From contig NZ_CP050177.1 of NCBI RefSeq assembly GCF_011694815.1, positions 806,001-870,000 of the forward strand: a stretch of 64,000 nt of DNA, in the 5' to 3' direction. A model generated the notes under the pieces. That model saw only the letters and a list, made by a program, of their open reading frames with translations. It ran no database searches and was not told where the DNA came from. A program made the translations under genes and the position numbers. Positions 35,082 through 43,727 of this stretch are shown in pieces; within the stretch, counting starts at the first letter, position 1; every line of letters begins with the position of its first letter. Source of the DNA: Streptomyces liangshanensis. GTDB lineage: Bacteria > Actinomycetota > Actinomycetes > Streptomycetales > Streptomycetaceae.

Positions 35082-36577
35082 GTGGCAGTTCCTTCCCCGC
35101 GGTTGTTCTTCCCGCCCTGGTCGTTCTTCTCGCCGCGGTTCTCCTCGCCGCGATTCTTCTCGCCACGATTCTTCTTCCACCAGTCGCGGAAGGGGGCGGC
35201 CGGCAGTTCCGGCAGGTCGCGGCTGTCCGTCCAGGCGGCCCCGCCCGGCACGCGCGACGGGTGCAGCTTGCGGGTCAGGGACGCCGCCCGCTCCCCCGCC
35301 GCCAGCACCTTGGGGTGGTCGAAGACCCACCCGGACGCCTTGATCGCGGCCTTCTCCAGCCGGTGCCCCTTCCCACCCCGGTCGGCGATCCGCTCCCGCA
35401 GGTGGACGAGCACCTCGGGGATGTCGATGGCGACCGGGCAGACCTCGTAGCACGCGCCGCACAGCGACGAGGCGTACGGCAGGGAGGCGTCGACCTCGCT
35501 GCCGATGCCGCGCAGCTGCGGGCTGAGGATCGCGCCGATCGGCCCGGGGTAGACCGAGCCGTACGCGTGGCCGCCCGCCCGCTCGTACACCGGGCACACG
35601 TTGAGGCAGGCGGAGCAGCGGATGCACCGCAGCGCCTGCCGCCCCACCTCGTCGGCGAGCGTGTCCGTGCGGCCGTTGTCGACCAGGACGAGGTGGAAGG
35701 CGCTCGGGCCGTCGCCGTCCGTGGTGCCCGTCCACATGCTCGTGTACGGGTTCATCCGCTCCGCGGTCGAGGAGCGCGGCAGGGTCTGGAGGAACACCTC
35801 CAGGTCCTGCCAGCTCGGCACGATCTTCTCGATGCCGACGACGGAGATGAGCGTCTCGGGGAGGGTGAGGCACATCCTGCCGTTGCCCTCGGACTCGACG
35901 ACGACGAGCGTGCCGGTCTCGGCGACCATGAAGTTCGCGCCCGAGATACCGACCTTGGCGCGCAGGAACTTCTCCCGCAGGTGCAGCCGCGCGGCCTCCG
36001 CCAGGTCCGCGGGGACGTCGGAGAGGTCCTCGGGGGCGGCCCGGCCCCAGGCGCCCATCCGGTCGCGGAAGATGTCGCGGATCTCGCCGCGGTTGCGGTG
36101 GATGGCGGGGACGAGGATGTGCGAGGGCAGGTCGTCGCCGAGCTGCACGATGAGTTCGGCGAGGTCCGTCTCATACGCGCTGATGCCCTCCGCCTCCAGG
36201 GCCTCGTTGAGGCCGATCTCCTGCGTGGCCATCGACTTGACCTTCACGACCTCGGTCTCGCCGGTCGCCTTGACCAGTTCGGCCACGATCCGGTTGGCCT
36301 CGGCCGCGTCCCCGGCCCAGTGCACCACGCCGCCGGCGGCCGTCACCGACTCCTCCAACTGGACGAGGTAGCGGTCCAGATGGCGCAGCGTGTGGTCCTT
36401 GATCTGCTTGCCGGCCTCCCGCAGCAGGGCCCAGTCGTCCAGCTCGGCGACCGCTTTCGCCCGCTTGTCGCGGATGGTGTGCGTGGCGTGCCGCAGGTTC
36501 CCGCGCAGGGTCTCGTTGCCGAGCGCGGCCTTCGCCGCGACCGGGAAGGCCGGCATCCCCAGATACGTACCGCTCAT
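35078..36577 (-). CDS. lutB: lactate utilization iron-sulfur protein B
   Basis: A 499-aa protein with an N-terminal LUD domain (about 60-290) and two 4Fe-4S ferredoxin motifs (CIRCSACLNVCPVY, CGACYEVCPVAIDIP), the electron-transfer part of the L-lactate dehydrogenase complex. The last 30 residues are an Asn-Arg-Gly-Glu repeat absent from the core family and coded by a 15-bp tandem repeat. It overlaps lutA and lutC by 4 bp each. Confidence 0.95.
   Translation of the reverse strand: MSGTYLGMPAFPVAAKAALGNETLRGNLRHATHTIRDKRAKAVAELDDWALLREAGKQIKDHTLRHLDRYLVQLEESVTAAGGVVHWAGDAAEANRIVAELVKATGETEVVKVKSMATQEIGLNEALEAEGISAYETDLAELIVQLGDDLPSHILVPAIHRNRGEIRDIFRDRMGAWGRAAPEDLSDVPADLAEAARLHLREKFLRAKVGISGANFMVAETGTLVVVESEGNGRMCLTLPETLISVVGIEKIVPSWQDLEVFLQTLPRSSTAERMNPYTSMWTGTTDGDGPSAFHLVLVDNGRTDTLADEVGRQALRCIRCSACLNVCPVYERAGGHAYGSVYPGPIGAILSPQLRGIGSEVDASLPYASSLCGACYEVCPVAIDIPEVLVHLRERIADRGGKGHRLEKAAIKASGWVFDHPKVLAAGERAASLTRKLHPSRVPGGAAWTDSRDLPELPAAPFRDWWKKNRGEKNRGEENRGEKNDQGGKNNRGEGTAT
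35123..35167. repeat. 15-bp tandem repeat in the 3' end of lutB
   Basis: Three near-identical 15-bp units (GTTCTTCTCGCCGCG, GTTCTCCTCGCCGCG, ATTCTTCTCGCCACG on the plus strand), with weaker copies on both sides. They encode an NRGEK/NRGEE-type repeat at the LutB C-terminus. The unit length keeps the frame. Confidence 0.9.
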
Positions 36578-37293
36578 GACCAGGGCTCCTCTTCGGTGGA
36601 CGCAAGGATCTCCGCCAGGTGCAGGGCCCGCATCGGGGCGTCCTCGCGGCTCAGGATGCCGCCGATGTGCATCAGGCAGGAGTTGTCGGCCCCGCAGAGC
36701 ACGTCGGCTCCGGTGGAGACGGCGCTGCGGACCTTGTCCTGGCCCATCGCGGCGGAAACATCGGAGTTCTTGACGGCGAAGGTGCCGCCGAAGCCGCAGC
36801 ACTCCTCGGCGCCGGGCAGCTCGCGCAGCTCCAGGCCCCTGACCGCCTCCAGCAGCTTGCGCGGCCGCTCGCCGAGGCCGAGCATCCGCAGGCCGTGGCA
36901 GGAGGGGTGGTAGGTGACGACGTGCGGGAAGTACGCCCCGACGTCCGTCACGCCCACCACGTCGACCAGGAACTCGGTCAGTTCGTAGGTGCGGGAGGCG
37001 AGGGCCGCGGCGTCGGCGCCGCCGATCTCGGGGTAGTGCCGGCGCACCATCGCGGCGCAGGAACCGGAGGGCGTCACGACGTACTCGTACCCCTCGAAGG
37101 CCTGGGTCGTCCGGCGGACGAGCGGTTCGGTCTCGCGGCGGTAGCCGGTGTTGAACTGGGGTTGTCCGCAGCAGCTCTGCGCCTCGGGAAAGTCGACTTC
37201 CACACCCAGGCGTTCGAGGAGCCGTACGGTCGCGATCCCGGTGGACGGGTATACGGCGTCATTGACGCAGGTCACGAAGAGGGCGGCACGCAT
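36574..37293 (-). CDS. lutA: lactate utilization iron-sulfur protein A
   Basis: A 239-aa protein with two cysteine-rich CCG domains (SCCGQPQFNTGYR and ECCGFGGTFAVKN, each with an upstream Cys: VTCVND and YHPSCHG), the heterodisulfide-reductase-like subunit of the lactate oxidising complex. The family-typical start RAALFVTCVND favours the ATG at 37293. A start at 37323 would have GGAAGG eight bases upstream and would add ten residues. It is the first gene of the operon. Confidence 0.93.
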   Translation of the reverse strand: MRAALFVTCVNDAVYPSTGIATVRLLERLGVEVDFPEAQSCCGQPQFNTGYRRETEPLVRRTTQAFEGYEYVVTPSGSCAAMVRRHYPEIGGADAAALASRTYELTEFLVDVVGVTDVGAYFPHVVTYHPSCHGLRMLGLGERPRKLLEAVRGLELRELPGAEECCGFGGTFAVKNSDVSAAMGQDKVRSAVSTGADVLCGADNSCLMHIGGILSREDAPMRALHLAEILASTEEEPWS

Positions 37294-37439
37294 GGGCGGA
37301 GCATATGCCGCGCACGGGAGCATATGAAAGACCTTCCGGCGACTGATGGTCCGTCAGACATCCGAGGGGTGATCGGGCGGGTCCCGTGACGTCCGCACCC
37401 CGGTCGGGCGGCGGCGCGGCATGGGGCAGACTCGGTGCG
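37294..37439. promoter_or_regulatory. divergent lutA/cobF promoter region with repeats
   Basis: About 146 bp. GAGCATATG occurs twice in direct repeat (37300-37308 and 37319-37327). An imperfect dyad GATGGTC-CGTC-AGACATC lies at 37344-37361 and resembles GntR/FadR-type operators, the class that often controls lut and lld operons. No regulator gene is adjacent. Confidence 0.4.
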
Positions 37440-38210
37440 GTGAGAAAGATCTATGTCATCGGCATCGGGGCGGGCGACCCGGACCATCTGACGCTTCAGG
37501 CGGTCAAAGCGCTCAACGAGGTCGACGTCTTCTTCCTGCTCGACAAGGGTACGGAGAAGTCGGACCTGATCGACCTCCGGCACGAGATCCTGGAGCGGCA
37601 CGCGACCGGCGCGTACCGGCTGGTCGAGGCCCGGGACCCGGACAGGGACCGGGACCGCGCGGCCGACGGCGCCGCGTACGCGGGGGCTGTCGACGACTGG
37701 CGGAGCAGGCGGGCCGACCTTTACGCCCGCATGATCTCCGACGAGCTGGACGAGGGCACCGGGAGTGTGGGGGCCTTCCTGGTCTGGGGCGACCCCTCCC
37801 TCTACGACTCCACGCTCGCCATCCTGGAGGAGATCCTGGAGCGGGGCACGGTCGGGTTCACGTACGAGGTGATCCCCGGCATCAGCAGTGTCTCCGCGCT
37901 GGCCGCGAAGCACCGCATCGGGCTGAACCGGGTCGCCAGGCCGGTCCAGATCACCACGGGCCGGCGGCTGGCCGAGGGGTGGCCGCAGGACGCGGACGAC
38001 GTCGTGGTGATGCTGGACGCGCACCAGTCGTTCCGCCACCATCTGGCGGACGATCCGGTCATCTACTGGGGCGCCTATGTGGGGACCGAGGACGAGATCC
38101 TGGTCTCGGGGCGGCTCTCGGAGGTCGCCGGGCGGATCGAGGAGCTGCGGGCCGAGGCGCGGGCGCGCAAGGGCTGGATCATGGACACGTACCTGCTGCG
38201 CCGGGACTGA
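37440..38210 (+). CDS. cobF: precorrin-6A synthase (deacetylating)
   Basis: A 256-aa tetrapyrrole methylase that methylates C-1 of precorrin-5 with loss of acetate in aerobic cobalamin synthesis. It carries the family start KIYVIGIGAGDPDHLTLQA, the SAM-loop FLVWGDPSLYDST and YEVIPGISSVSALAAKH. The GTG at 37440 gives the family N-terminus, though the ribosome binding site is weak. It stands alone, away from other cob genes, next to the lut operon. Confidence 0.93.
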   Translation: MRKIYVIGIGAGDPDHLTLQAVKALNEVDVFFLLDKGTEKSDLIDLRHEILERHATGAYRLVEARDPDRDRDRAADGAAYAGAVDDWRSRRADLYARMISDELDEGTGSVGAFLVWGDPSLYDSTLAILEEILERGTVGFTYEVIPGISSVSALAAKHRIGLNRVARPVQITTGRRLAEGWPQDADDVVVMLDAHQSFRHHLADDPVIYWGAYVGTEDEILVSGRLSEVAGRIEELRAEARARKGWIMDTYLLRRD

Positions 38211-38757
38211 CCCCGCCCCGGTACGGCCCGGGGTCACCGGCCGCTGTCACCGGGGGGCGTCCGCCGCAACCCGGAGAACGCCTTCCGGCGCCCTCCGGGC
38301 CTGGTCCACGACGTACGACCCGGTGACAGCGGCCGGCGGTTCCCCCGTGGCCCGTTCCCCCGCCGGGTCCCCGCTCCCGCACCCGCTGGCGCGGACGGTG
38401 CGGCGACCATAACCACCGCGCGCCGCCGTCCGACAGCCTTTGCGCGCAGACGCAAAGGCCGCTCGCCGACGCCGTCGGCATGATCACGTCCACTTGCCGC
38501 CTTCGGCCTGCTTTTTGCACCGGCCGCCGAGCCGGTCGCCTCCCGGGATTCCCCGCCATTCCCTGCCCTCCCCCGCCTCAAGCCCGAGCGCCCGTGGGGA
38601 AGTTGGGCACCTAAGACCGGTATGCCCTCTTCCGCATGCTCGTTCGGGTCGATGATTTTTACGTCAGGCTTCATTTCTTGCGCAGATTCATAGACTTCCT
38701 GCGGTCCCACTCCTAGCCTTTTCGCGTCCGCAGAGTCCCCACGAGCCGCAAGGACGT
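38211..38757. other. long intergenic region before the secreted glucanase
   Basis: About 547 bp without a convincing gene on either strand. GC falls between about 38640 and 38730, where TTTTTAC and TTCATTTCTTG tracts suggest a promoter and leader for the glucanase. A strong hairpin lies at 38436-38459. Confidence 0.55.
38436..38459. terminator. 9-bp-stem hairpin, terminator or operator
   Basis: Perfect inverted repeat GCCTTTGCG-CGCAGA-CGCAAAGGC, 225 bp after cobF. No T run follows, as is common for actinobacterial terminators. It could instead be an operator for the glucanase, whose start lies 300 bp downstream. Confidence 0.45.
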
Positions 38758-41166
38758 ATGTCTGTGACACTCCCCCCGAGACGCCGTCTGCTTCGGCGCG
38801 GCATATCCGCATCGGTCTCGCTGGCCCTGGCCGTGGCCGGGACGGCCACGGCCGTGGTGCTGTCGACCGCCCCCGCCGCGCAAGCCGCGGCGGTCCCCGC
38901 CCCCTCCCCCCTCGACGTCCCCGGCCGCGGCGCGAGCGTGCCGTTCAAGGAGCAGGAGGCCGAGTACGCCGCCACCAACGGGACCCTGATCGGCCCCAAC
39001 CGCCTCTACGGCTCGCTGCCTTCGGAGGCGTCGGGCCGTCAGGCCGTGACGCTGGACGCGGTCGGTGAGTACGTCGAGTTCACCCTCACCGCCCCGGCGA
39101 ACGCGATGACGTTCCGCTACTCGCTGCCGGACAACTCCGCGGGCACCGGCCGGGACGCCGCTGTCGACCTGCGGGTCAACGGCAACACGCTCAAGAGCGT
39201 GCCCGTGACGTCCAAGTACGGCTGGTACTACGGCGGTTACCCCTTCAACAACAACCCCGGCGACACCAACCCGCACCACTTCTACGACGAGACCCGCACG
39301 ATGTTCGGGTCGACCCTGCCCACCGGCACGAAGATCAGGCTCCAGGTCTCCTCCACGGCCGCCTCGCCGACCTTCACCATCGACCTCGCCGACTTCGAGC
39401 AGGTCGCGGCCCCGATCGGCAAGCCGGCCGGCGCGCTGGACGTGGTGACCGACTTCGGCGCCGACCCGACCGGGGCCACCGACTCCACGGCCAAGATCCA
39501 GGCCGCGGTCGACGCGGGCCGTACCCAGGGCAAGCAGGTCTACCTGCCCGAGGGCACGTTCCAGGTCCGCGACCACATCGTCGTGGACCAGGTGACCCTC
39601 GCGGGCGCGGGCCCCTGGTACAGCGTGCTGACCGGACGGGACCCGTCGAACCGGGCCAAGGCCGTCGGTGTGTACGGCAAGTACGCCAACCAGGGCGGCA
39701 GCAGGAACGTCACCCTGAAGAACTTCGCCATCATCGGGGACATCCGCGAGCGCGAGGACAACGACCAGGTCAACGCCATCGGCGGGGCCATGTCCGACTC
39801 CACCGTCGACAACGTCTGGATGCAGCACACCAAGTGCGGCGCCTGGATGGACGGCCCGATGAACAACTTCACCATCAAGAACAGCCGCATCCTCGACCAG
39901 ACCGCGGACGGCGTCAACTTCCACATGGGCGTCACCAACTCCACCGTCACCAACACCTTCGTACGCAACTCCGGTGACGACGGCCTGGCCATGTGGGCCG
40001 AGAACGTGCCCAACGTGAACAACAAGTTCACGTTCAACACGGTGATCCTGCCGATCCTGGCGAACAACATCGTCACGTACGGCGGCAAGGACATCACCAT
40101 CTCCGACAACGTCATGTCGGACACCATCACCAACGGCGGCGGGCTGCACGTCGCCAACCGCTACCCCGGGGTCAACTCCGGTCAGGGCACGGCCGTCTCG
40201 GGCACCACGACCGCCGCGCGCAACACCCTGATCAGGACCGGGAACAACGACTACAACTGGCAGTTCGGGGTCGGCGCCGTCTGGTTCAGCGGTCTCAACG
40301 AACCGGTCAACGGCACCATCAACGTCACCGACAGCGAGATCCTGGACAGTTCGTACGCCGCGATCCACCTGATCGAGGGCTCGACGAACGCGCTGAACTT
40401 CAACAACATCCGGATCGACGGCGCGGGAACGTACGCGCTCCAGATCCAGTCGCCGGGCAAGGCCACGTTCACCAACGTCAAGGCCACGCACATCGCCCAG
40501 CCGAACCCCATCCACAACTGCGTCGGCAGCGGCTTCCAGATCACCCAGGGCACGGGCAACTCCGGCTGGTACGCCAACCCGCCGGCCTGCACCGGCCAGT
40601 GGCCGGCCCCGGTGTGGACCAACGGCGGTGTCCCGCAGGGCGGTACCAACCCGCCCACCGACCCGCCCACCACACCCCCGACCACACCGCCCACGACCCC
40701 GCCCACCACACCGCCGACCACACCCCCGACCACACCGCCGGACACGGGCAACCAGGCCCAGGGCCGCCCGATCGCCGAGTCCGGTCACGCCGACGTGTAC
40801 GGCGCGGGCAACGCGGTGGACGGCAACGCCAACACGTACTGGGAGAGCACCAACAACGCCTTCCCCCAGTCCGTCACCGTCGACCTCGGAGCGGCGAAGG
40901 CGATCAAGCGTGTCGTCCTCAAGCTGCCCCCCGCGACGGCGTGGGCGACGCGCACCCAGACCCTGAGCGTGCTGGGGAGCACCAACAACTCCTCGTTCAG
41001 CACCCTCAAGGCCTCGGCGGGCTACACCTTCAACCCGTCGGCGAACGGCAACTCCGTGACGATCACCCTGGACGGCACGTCCACCCGCTACCTGCGGGTG
41101 AACATCACCGGTAACACCGGTTGGCCGGCCGGGCAGCTCTCCGAGCTGGAGGCCTACACCAGCTGA
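38758..41166 (+). CDS. secreted GH87-type alpha-1,3-glucanase with discoidin domain
   Basis: An 802-aa extracellular enzyme. Residues 1-44 are a signal peptide (twin Arg, ending AQAAAV). Residues 55-215 are a CBM6/CBM35-like beta-sandwich. Residues 228-620 form a right-handed beta-helix (VVTDFGADPTGATDSTAKIQ, NNVITYGG-like turns), with the acidic sites ADGVNFHMG (D384) and RNSGDDGLAMW (D407, D408) characteristic of GH87 mutanase/mycodextranase. A Thr-Pro-Pro linker (about 635-665) leads to an F5/8 type C domain (670-802). It should degrade fungal or dental alpha-1,3-glucan. GH55-like activity is the alternative. Confidence 0.82.
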   Translation: MSVTLPPRRRLLRRGISASVSLALAVAGTATAVVLSTAPAAQAAAVPAPSPLDVPGRGASVPFKEQEAEYAATNGTLIGPNRLYGSLPSEASGRQAVTLDAVGEYVEFTLTAPANAMTFRYSLPDNSAGTGRDAAVDLRVNGNTLKSVPVTSKYGWYYGGYPFNNNPGDTNPHHFYDETRTMFGSTLPTGTKIRLQVSSTAASPTFTIDLADFEQVAAPIGKPAGALDVVTDFGADPTGATDSTAKIQAAVDAGRTQGKQVYLPEGTFQVRDHIVVDQVTLAGAGPWYSVLTGRDPSNRAKAVGVYGKYANQGGSRNVTLKNFAIIGDIREREDNDQVNAIGGAMSDSTVDNVWMQHTKCGAWMDGPMNNFTIKNSRILDQTADGVNFHMGVTNSTVTNTFVRNSGDDGLAMWAENVPNVNNKFTFNTVILPILANNIVTYGGKDITISDNVMSDTITNGGGLHVANRYPGVNSGQGTAVSGTTTAARNTLIRTGNNDYNWQFGVGAVWFSGLNEPVNGTINVTDSEILDSSYAAIHLIEGSTNALNFNNIRIDGAGTYALQIQSPGKATFTNVKATHIAQPNPIHNCVGSGFQITQGTGNSGWYANPPACTGQWPAPVWTNGGVPQGGTNPPTDPPTTPPTTPPTTPPTTPPTTPPTTPPDTGNQAQGRPIAESGHADVYGAGNAVDGNANTYWESTNNAFPQSVTVDLGAAKAIKRVVLKLPPATAWATRTQTLSVLGSTNNSSFSTLKASAGYTFNPSANGNSVTITLDGTSTRYLRVNITGNTGWPAGQLSELEAYTS

Positions 41167-41194
41167 CGCTGGTACGTCTCCGCCCGGAACACGC

Positions 41195-41227
41195 GTGCGG
41201 GCCCGTCCGAGGAGGTCGGGCCCGCAC
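41195..41227. terminator. bidirectional terminator hairpin
   Basis: Perfect 11-bp inverted repeat GTGCGGGCCCG / CGGGCCCGCAC around an 11-base loop, between the convergent glucanase and secreted-protein genes. It has no T run, as usual for high-GC actinobacteria. Confidence 0.8.
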
Positions 41228-41267
41228 TGCCGTACCGTCACCTGATCACCGGTCAGGTCGGATCAGG

Positions 41268-41732
41268 TCAGGCGTCGGGCTCGCAGTCCACGTCGAGCAA
41301 CTGGATCGTGCGCGTGGCGTCGAGGTCCACGTACGCCTTGAAGGAGCTGGTGTTCTCGCCGCTCCCGCCCCAGTGCGTGGTCACCGTGGCCCAGCCGCGC
41401 CCGAGGGACTGCGCGGTCGTGGCGGGGCCGATGTCGATGGACCGCGGGGTGTTCTGCGCGCAGAGCAGCAGGTCGTACCCGTCGGTGTCCTTGACGCGCT
41501 GGGCGAGGTACGGGGAGATGCCGTACGTGCGGGCGAAGTGACCGGGACCCTGCTCGCCGTAGAAGTCCTGGAGGAAGGTGCGGATCTCGGCGGCCGTGTA
41601 GCGGTTGTTGGGGTCGGTGGCCGGCGCGGCGGAGGCCGGGAGGGTCGCGGAGAGGACGAGTCCGACGGCGGCGGCGACGCCTGCGGCGGCCGCGGCGGAA
41701 CGCCTGGCGGAACGTGCGGTGATGCGGAACAT
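41268..41732 (-). CDS. secreted protein of unknown function
   Basis: A 154-aa protein with a signal peptide (basic start, then AAAAAGVAAAVGLVLSATLP, cleavage after ASAAPA). The mature part has two cysteines (LLLCAQN and DVDCEPD) and reads as a compact alpha/beta domain (TAAEIRTFLQDFYGEQGPG, GWATVTTHWGG, AYVDLDATRTIQLLDVDCE), resembling small secreted hydrolase-inhibitor or SnoaL-like folds, but I cannot name it. The start at 41732 follows a GGGGT-rich leader. Confidence 0.78.
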   Translation of the reverse strand: MFRITARSARRSAAAAAGVAAAVGLVLSATLPASAAPATDPNNRYTAAEIRTFLQDFYGEQGPGHFARTYGISPYLAQRVKDTDGYDLLLCAQNTPRSIDIGPATTAQSLGRGWATVTTHWGGSGENTSSFKAYVDLDATRTIQLLDVDCEPDA

Positions 41733-41882
41733 GTGGGTACCCCGTGTTCTGTGCTGCGCCCGTGGTCGCGGGCCGGTCACCGGATCAGACAGGGCCCCGG
41801 GGGTACGGGTTGTGCTCCGCCACGCGCTGTTGCCGTTCCGGGACGTTCGGCGCCGTTCCCGTACGTCCGGACGGCGTACCGC

Positions 41883-42668
41883 TCATACGTCGCCGGCCCG
41901 GTCACCGGCGGCGGCTCCGAGGTCGTAGGTGTCCAGCCGCCCGCACATGCCGAAGCGCCCCCGCGCGTCCGGTGTCCGGGACCGCAGCCGCGCCCCCGCC
42001 AGGTGCGAGGAGTCCCCCGCCGCCAGCCGGTCGAGCTGGTCCCCGGTGGCCCGCGCCGCCTCGGCCGCCCCCGCCTCCCAGCGGGCCCGCCAGTCCGCCA
42101 GCCGGGGCCGGACCAGCGCGGCGGCGGCGCGGTGGAACGCCCGCAGCGGCTCCGGGTCGCCGCGCCCGGCCGCCGTACGCAGCGCCCCGTAGCCCTCGAC
42201 GGCCAGGTCGCGCCGCCGGCGGGCGGCGGCCGCCTGCTCGGCCTCGGTGCCGTCGGGTATGCGGACGGCTCGCGCGTACGTCCCCGGGTCGGTGAGGTAC
42301 GGCGGCGGCAGCGTCAGCACCGCGTCCCCGGCCTCCGGCAGTCCGTTGTTCTGCATCAGCACGACCAGGCGCAGACCGTCCTCGTTGACGAGGCGGTGGA
42401 CGGTCCCCGGGGTGAACCACACCAGGGCTCCCGGCTCCAGCGGCGTGGTGGCGAGGCCGCCGGTGCCGGTCAGGGTCTGGACGGCCCCGCGGCCCGCCGT
42501 CACGACGTACCCCTCCGAGCAGGTCAGGTGGATGTGCGGGGTGCCTCCCCGGAGGCCGTCGGCGGCCTCCCAGTCGTACACGGTCAGGTGCGAGACCGCG
42601 ACCGCCCCCGGCAGCCCGGCGAATCCGGCCGCCGCCTCGCGCGTGCTGTGCTCTCCCCGCTCTCCCAT
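41883..42668 (-). CDS. cupin-domain protein
   Basis: A 261-aa protein. Residues 25-110 form a cupin barrel with metal-site motif GGTPHIHLTCSEGYVV (His-x-His plus Glu) and the second motif PGTVHRLVNEDG. The C-terminal half is helical and Arg/Ala-rich (EAEQAAAARRRRDLAVEGYG). The pattern resembles sugar-binding or mannose-6-phosphate-isomerase-like cupins. The product is unknown. Confidence 0.82.
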   Translation of the reverse strand: MGERGEHSTREAAAGFAGLPGAVAVSHLTVYDWEAADGLRGGTPHIHLTCSEGYVVTAGRGAVQTLTGTGGLATTPLEPGALVWFTPGTVHRLVNEDGLRLVVLMQNNGLPEAGDAVLTLPPPYLTDPGTYARAVRIPDGTEAEQAAAARRRRDLAVEGYGALRTAAGRGDPEPLRAFHRAAAALVRPRLADWRARWEAGAAEAARATGDQLDRLAAGDSSHLAGARLRSRTPDARGRFGMCGRLDTYDLGAAAGDRAGDV

Positions 42669-42772
42669 GGGGCTCCTTCCGTCTCACCGGAAGGATGCGC
42701 GCCCGGGAGGCGGGGAAAACGCGGGGCGCGGGTCCTTGGCGTGGATCCGCCGCCGGAGGCCGGGAGGCGCGG

Positions 42773-43237
42773 TCAGCGGGCGAGCACGGCCCGGATGGTC
42801 TTCCCGCCGTCCGCGCGGGGCAGGACGGTGACCTTCTGCGCCAGGCGCTGGATCATCGGCCAGCCGAACCCGCCCGTCCGGCCGGTGAGGTCCGGCGTAC
42901 GGTCCTGCGGCTGCGCGGGGCTGGGGTCGTCCACGGCGACCTGGAGGCTGCGGCAGTCCGCGCGCAGCCGCAGGGAGGTGACGTCGCCCGCGTGCCGCAG
43001 CGCGTTGGCCACCAGCTCGGACACGACCAGGATGACGTCCTGGGTCCTGCGGGGCGAGGGCGCCGGGCTGAGGCCCGCCAGGAAGCCGTACGCGGCGTCA
43101 CGGGCGTCGGCCGCCAGCTGTGGCCGGGAATCGCACTCCGCGGGCGGGGGGAAGGGGCTGTCGCGCGGCTGTGGGCGCGGCGCGTGGTTCGAGTGGTTCG
43201 TGTGCGAGGGATGGTGCGGGTGGTACATGTGGCTCAC
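42773..43237 (-). CDS. RsbW-like ATP-binding protein (anti-sigma kinase type)
   Basis: A 154-aa protein with a GHKL ATPase fold: N box ILVVSELVANALRHAGD, G1 box VAVDDPSPAQP and GGFGWPMIQRLA. A His/Pro-rich N-terminus of 40 residues precedes it. RsbW-like kinases bind sigma factors and phosphorylate STAS proteins. The STAS gene 115 bp upstream on the same strand is a likely partner. Confidence 0.88.
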   Translation of the reverse strand: MSHMYHPHHPSHTNHSNHAPRPQPRDSPFPPPAECDSRPQLAADARDAAYGFLAGLSPAPSPRRTQDVILVVSELVANALRHAGDVTSLRLRADCRSLQVAVDDPSPAQPQDRTPDLTGRTGGFGWPMIQRLAQKVTVLPRADGGKTIRAVLAR

Positions 43238-43352
43238 CCCGAAGATCGGTCACGTCTTGCGGCGTCGGTCGTTCCGACGTCTACCCCCGCAACCGCGAGC
43301 CAAGGCCCTCAGGCGAGGTGAGCGGCCCGGCGGCCCGGTTTCCTCCCCGGCG

Positions 43353-43727
43353 TCACCGGGCCTCCCGCTCGCCGGCGTCCGCGCCGAGAGCGGCCTCGAC
43401 CGTCTCGTACAGGGGCAGCGCGGTCTCCAGGCCGATCACGGCGAACAGGCGCCGCACGAAGGCGGAGGGCCGGGCGAGGCGCAGCCGGGGGCCGAGGGCG
43501 GCGCGGGCCTGGAGGAGCACGTTCACCGTCGTGGAGTCGGCGAAGCCGACAGCGGAGAGATCCACCACGACCGCGCCCGTGACGGACCCGCCCGACTCGG
43601 CGAGCGCCGTGGTGAGGGACCCGACACTGTCGAGGTCCAGTTCGCCGGAAACAGTGAGAACGGCCGATCCGCCCTCCTGTCGCACCGTCACTCCCACGGT
43701 CCGGCCTGCGTTGTGAGGAGGTAGCAC
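43353..43727 (-). CDS. STAS-domain anti-sigma factor antagonist
   Basis: A 124-aa STAS protein (VTVRQEGGSAVLTVSGELDL, VVVDLSAVGFADSTTVNVLL), with Ser65 at the phosphorylation site. The GTG start at 43727 has GAAGGA seven bases upstream. It is the only STAS gene in the 42.8-50.7 kb hub and so probably the shared switch for its kinases and phosphatases (inference). The upstream region holds a MarR-type palindrome. Confidence 0.88.
   Translation of the reverse strand: MLPPHNAGRTVGVTVRQEGGSAVLTVSGELDLDSVGSLTTALAESGGSVTGAVVVDLSAVGFADSTTVNVLLQARAALGPRLRLARPSAFVRRLFAVIGLETALPLYETVEAALGADAGEREAR

Noticed and set aside
40650..40745. Short regular repeats suggesting a CRISPR-like array
   Set aside because: They are the codons of the Thr-Pro-Pro linker of the secreted glucanase; there are no spacers.
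38713..41241. An 842-aa open frame antisense to the glucanase
   Set aside because: A mirror frame of a gene with strong third-position G/C; repeats of Val-Arg-Gly only and no motif.
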